Origin: Ichthyosporea sp. XGB-2017a
Lineage: Eukaryota; Opisthokonta; Ichthyosporea
Length of the DNA: 21,779 bases
Direction of reading: 5' to 3'
Assembly: GCA_002811675.1 (NCBI GenBank)
Contig: PDIM01000068.1
Location: forward strand, 103,689-125,467
Shown here: positions 19,378 through 21,779 of the stretch, piece after piece
Layout: each line of letters opens with the position of its first letter
Position numbering within the stretch: position 1 is the stretch's first letter
Translations under genes and position numbers: made by a program
The notes under the pieces: generated by a model
What the model saw: only the letters and a program-made list of their open reading frames with translations
Told to the model about the DNA's origin: nothing
Databases searched by the model: none

Positions 19378-19562
19378 AAAAAGATTAAAACAAAAACAAA
19401 AAGCAAAAAAGAAAAAAAAACAGAAACAAAAACAAAATAGAAAAAAAGAAAAAAAGGGGGGTGCAAAACTTTTTTAAGACAACAGGAGTAAAAAATAAAT
19501 CAAAAATAAAAGAAGGAATTGTTAAAATCCGACTTTAATTTATGTTTTCTAGCAAAATTAAA
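19378..19562. other. Short convergent 3' spacer, cyclase versus secreted-protein gene
   Basis: Only 185 bases separate the two stop codons. From 19375 to about 19455 the plus strand is almost pure A with scattered C and G, then a short G run. Candidate poly(A) signals for the cyclase transcript are AATAAA at 19494-19499 and 19505-19510. For the minus-strand gene the best candidate is ATTAAA (19534-19539 read in reverse). The two transcripts therefore probably end within tens of bases of each other or overlap. Confidence 0.55.
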
Positions 19563-21497
19563 TCAGAAATAAGACCAGAAAAATCCCTTTCCATTAAAAT
19601 CCAATAAAGGCGGACACTGCTTCAAATCCTGAACCAATGTCTTCCCATCCGAACACACAAGCCTGATTTCCCTCTTCTTTATCAGCATATACTCGTACTG
19701 TTCCCGATGCCTCTCATAGTCCACACAATCCCTCCAATCATGCACTCGAGGTGGCGTGTTCAATCGCCCCCTTCTTCCCCCCTCCTCCTCCTCCCCCTCC
19801 TCCTGGTCCTTGGATGGATTCAATGAGGCGTCGCTATTCGAGTAGTCTAGAAGACACATCAGTCTGTCTGACAGTGGGAGATATAGATCACGTGCATTGA
19901 TCTCGCTTGCAGACAGAATAACATCGTCCGTGGACTGTGCTTGTTTGTAAGTGGAGACACGCACGTTGTTAATCAATATATTGGGTTGAGCATCGGCTGT
20001 TTGGCTGTTCAGATGCGATGCATCCGTGACCAACATGGACACATCACAATCAGGAGGCCGAGTGAGGATATGCTTGTCAATACACTTATCATCATAGAAT
20101 ACTGGATTTGCTGTCTTGGGTGTCCATTGATCATCCTCACAGCCCTCCTGTGGGTGGAATTTAATCATATCCTTCGCCTCATCATCACATTTGCTATGAT
20201 TATACTCAACAAGTATCACATCATTCCCTTTATCATCACCATCCCCCTTCAGGAAAGGACTCAGCGATGCTTCCACTTGCAGCGTCACCGTCTGCCCACG
20301 ATAACTCCCTTTCCTCGCATCCCAACACTGCCTGGGCCGCGACAACACTGGAATCCAATCAAACCACACCTGTGAATCACTACTCGACGAAGAACAATAG
20401 TAATCCTTCTTTCGCACGGTCACCTGCATTAACCCAGACTTCTTTTCCTTCACATCCACGACACTCTTTCCATTACACTTGAACCACTCCATCACTCTCT
20501 CTCCCCCGAGCAAACACCTCAATCCTTCATCCACAACCATCTCATCCTGCTGCTTGGCCATCTCAACTTGCACAATTAACACATCATCAGGCCTCGCAAA
20601 ATCCGCAATATGCTTCAGTGATACAACTCCGCTCTCTGGCTCGCTCTTCACTTGAACAGGACTTTGAATTATCCTCACAAGGCCCTTCTCCTCCTCTCCT
20701 TCACTCAAAACTGTTCTCACATTTAAAGGACACCGACTGAAATCCAAAACTGCTTCACCCGGAGGAGGAGGAGGTGACGATGAAGTCACATAACAATAAA
20801 ATAACTTTTTCGGGATCCTTAAAGTCACTGCTCCACCGGGATCAGCTTTGTCATCATAAAACACCCGCGATACACTCTCCCCTTGACAAATCTTCTTATT
20901 CTTAATCTGTTTTTCCAACCAAGAAATACAAATCTTATTCTCCTTATCCACCCGCACCTCAATCACATCACTCCTCCCGGCCTCTTTAAACACCCGAGAC
21001 GCGCCCAAATCGAATCCCTTTTCTAATCGAACATAATTGCTACTCTGTTCTTTCTCCCACGTGGGTAAATCCTTTTCCGCATAGCGACTTTCCCCCGTAA
21101 TCGCATTGATCACATCAAAATCAAAACTCGGCAACACTTTGTCTTCTTTTGTTGCATCAAAACAATTTGATAAATCAAAAATAAATTTCGCATCTCCTCC
21201 TCCTTGTGGACAATAAATCTCCCTCACAGGAATCACATACCGCCATAACTTCTTTTTCTCTGTATCACCCACTGCAAACAACTTTTCAGATCCCTTGGCG
21301 CATAAATCCTCCACCACGCAGTCTTGCTGTGTCTGGATCACAAGCACAGCCCCCGCCTCCCCGTCGGGCTGGGGCTGCTCCAGGAGGGTGTGGATGTGGG
21401 CCAGCAGGAAGGGGAGGGACGAGAGGGGGGTGGCGGAGACGGGAGGAGAGGGAAGGAGGAGGAGGAGGAGGAGGAGGTTGATTATCATAGCAACCAT
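19563..21497 (-). CDS. Secreted cysteine-repeat protein of unrecognised family (644 aa)
   Basis: I do not recognise this family. The protein starts with a classic signal peptide (MVAMIIN, then a run of leucines, then PSPPVSATP), so it should enter the secretory pathway. I see no later membrane helix and no retention signal at the C-terminus. The body contains about five degenerate repeats of roughly 90-120 residues. Each opens with a DDVILV-like strand (residues 48-55, 177-183, 304-311, 426-431, 524-529) and continues with paired cysteines. Most then show a [KR]-x-x-[YR]-[YL]-C strand (C96, C235, C368, C615) and a hydrophobic-D-x-x-x-C closing motif (C112, C256, C628). Low-complexity inserts are PPPPP (242-246), a serine run (369-373) and an E/G-rich stretch (566-574). 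The frame stays open upstream to 21659 through a tandem repeat, but the signal peptide sets the start at 21497. No intron is seen. Matrix, wall or adhesion roles would be guesses. Confidence 0.82.
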   Translation of the reverse strand: MVAMIINLLLLLLLLPSPPVSATPLSSLPFLLAHIHTLLEQPQPDGEAGAVLVIQTQQDCVVEDLCAKGSEKLFAVGDTEKKKLWRYVIPVREIYCPQGGGDAKFIFDLSNCFDATKEDKVLPSFDFDVINAITGESRYAEKDLPTWEKEQSSNYVRLEKGFDLGASRVFKEAGRSDVIEVRVDKENKICISWLEKQIKNKKICQGESVSRVFYDDKADPGGAVTLRIPKKLFYCYVTSSSPPPPPGEAVLDFSRCPLNVRTVLSEGEEEKGLVRIIQSPVQVKSEPESGVVSLKHIADFARPDDVLIVQVEMAKQQDEMVVDEGLRCLLGGERVMEWFKCNGKSVVDVKEKKSGLMQVTVRKKDYYCSSSSSDSQVWFDWIPVLSRPRQCWDARKGSYRGQTVTLQVEASLSPFLKGDGDDKGNDVILVEYNHSKCDDEAKDMIKFHPQEGCEDDQWTPKTANPVFYDDKCIDKHILTRPPDCDVSMLVTDASHLNSQTADAQPNILINNVRVSTYKQAQSTDDVILSASEINARDLYLPLSDRLMCLLDYSNSDASLNPSKDQEEGEEEEGGRRGRLNTPPRVHDWRDCVDYERHREQYEYMLIKKREIRLVCSDGKTLVQDLKQCPPLLDFNGKGFFWSYF

Positions 21498-21779
21498 TTT
21501 GATTTGTTTTGATTTGTTTTGATTTGTTTTGATTTGTTTTGATTTGTTTTGATTTGTTTTGATTTTGTTTTGATTTTGTTTTGATTTTGTTTTGATTTTG
21601 TTTTGATTTTGTTTTGATTTTGTTTTGATTTTGTTTTGATTTTGAGTTTTGTGAAGCAAAGAAGAATCAAAAATTTGAAGAATAGAAAAAATGAAAAAAG
21701 TGTAAAGTCTTTTTTATTTTTTTTTTTTGGTCTCCCGTTGCTAGGGAAAAATCAAAATAATTTTAACTATTGCACTTTT
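21498..21779. promoter_or_regulatory. Upstream region and 5' leader of the secreted-protein gene
   Basis: Most of the first 140 bases is the tandem repeat at 21501-21637. Beyond it lies mixed A/T-rich sequence with further AATCAAAA words (about 21665 and 21749) and a T-rich block at about 21709-21728. The promoter of the minus-strand gene should lie here, but no specific element can be named. Confidence 0.5.
21501..21637. repeat. Tandem repeat: six 10-base then seven 11-base units
   Basis: Positions 21501-21560 are six perfect copies of GATTTGTTTT. At 21561 the unit changes cleanly to GATTTTGTTTT, repeated seven times to 21637, followed by a degenerate eighth copy. It ends three bases from the start codon of the secreted-protein gene, so it lies in that gene's leader or core promoter, reading AAAACAAATC/AAAACAAAATC in the sense direction. 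The unit contains no stop codon in the sense frame. Confidence 0.97.

Noticed and set aside
21501-21637. CRISPR-like array
   Set aside because: The units are directly adjacent with no spacers, and the genome is eukaryotic. It is a minisatellite.
21498-21659. K/Q/N-rich N-terminal extension of the secreted protein
   Set aside because: It is translation of the 10/11-base array, which merely lacks stops. A signal peptide begins at 21497.

Overview
This is nuclear DNA of a eukaryote, most likely a single-celled one. The evidence is a canonical histone H2B gene, four short GT-AG introns (67 to 107 bases), large multidomain membrane proteins with signal peptides, and A/T-rich spacers full of homopolymer and simple repeats. 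TAG, TAA and TGA all serve as stops, so the standard code applies. The exact lineage cannot be read from the window. The H2B C-terminus and the receptor-cyclase core look animal-like, while the domain combinations do not match textbook animal proteins.

Layout. 1-1984 is A/T-rich spacer with no supportable gene. 1985-13853 (+) is one five-exon gene for a 3839-residue polycystin-1-like receptor-channel: signal peptide, three six-repeat kelch propellers separated by EGF-like modules, Ig-like repeats, a REJ/PKD region, a GPS autoproteolysis site, a PLAT domain, and an eleven-helix membrane region ending in a polycystin cation-channel core. 14273-14650 (-) is histone H2B, convergent with the polycystin gene. 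14977-19377 (+) is divergent from H2B across a 326-base poly(A/T)-rich spacer. It encodes an intronless 1466-residue receptor guanylyl-cyclase-like protein with two tandem PstS-type phosphate-binding ectodomains, one main membrane helix, a pseudokinase domain, a dimerisation coiled coil and a class III cyclase domain. 19563-21497 (-) converges on the cyclase gene and encodes a secreted, cysteine-rich 644-residue protein with about five degenerate repeats of a family I do not recognise. Its start codon abuts a 10/11-base tandem repeat.

How they might work together. Three of the four genes encode cell-surface or secreted proteins. The two large ones join an extracellular sensing region to a second-messenger output: cation flux for the polycystin, cGMP for the cyclase. 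The strongest candidate for an undescribed system is the PstS-PstS-pseudokinase-cyclase protein. Its ectodomains keep the phosphate-binding residues, suggesting a eukaryotic phosphate-sensing receptor. Its cyclase domain keeps both metal aspartates and the guanine-selecting Glu/Cys but has lost the transition-state Asn and Arg, suggesting a metal-donating half of a heterodimer, or a pseudocyclase. Neighbouring genes in eukaryotes need not be functionally linked, and nothing here proves that they are.
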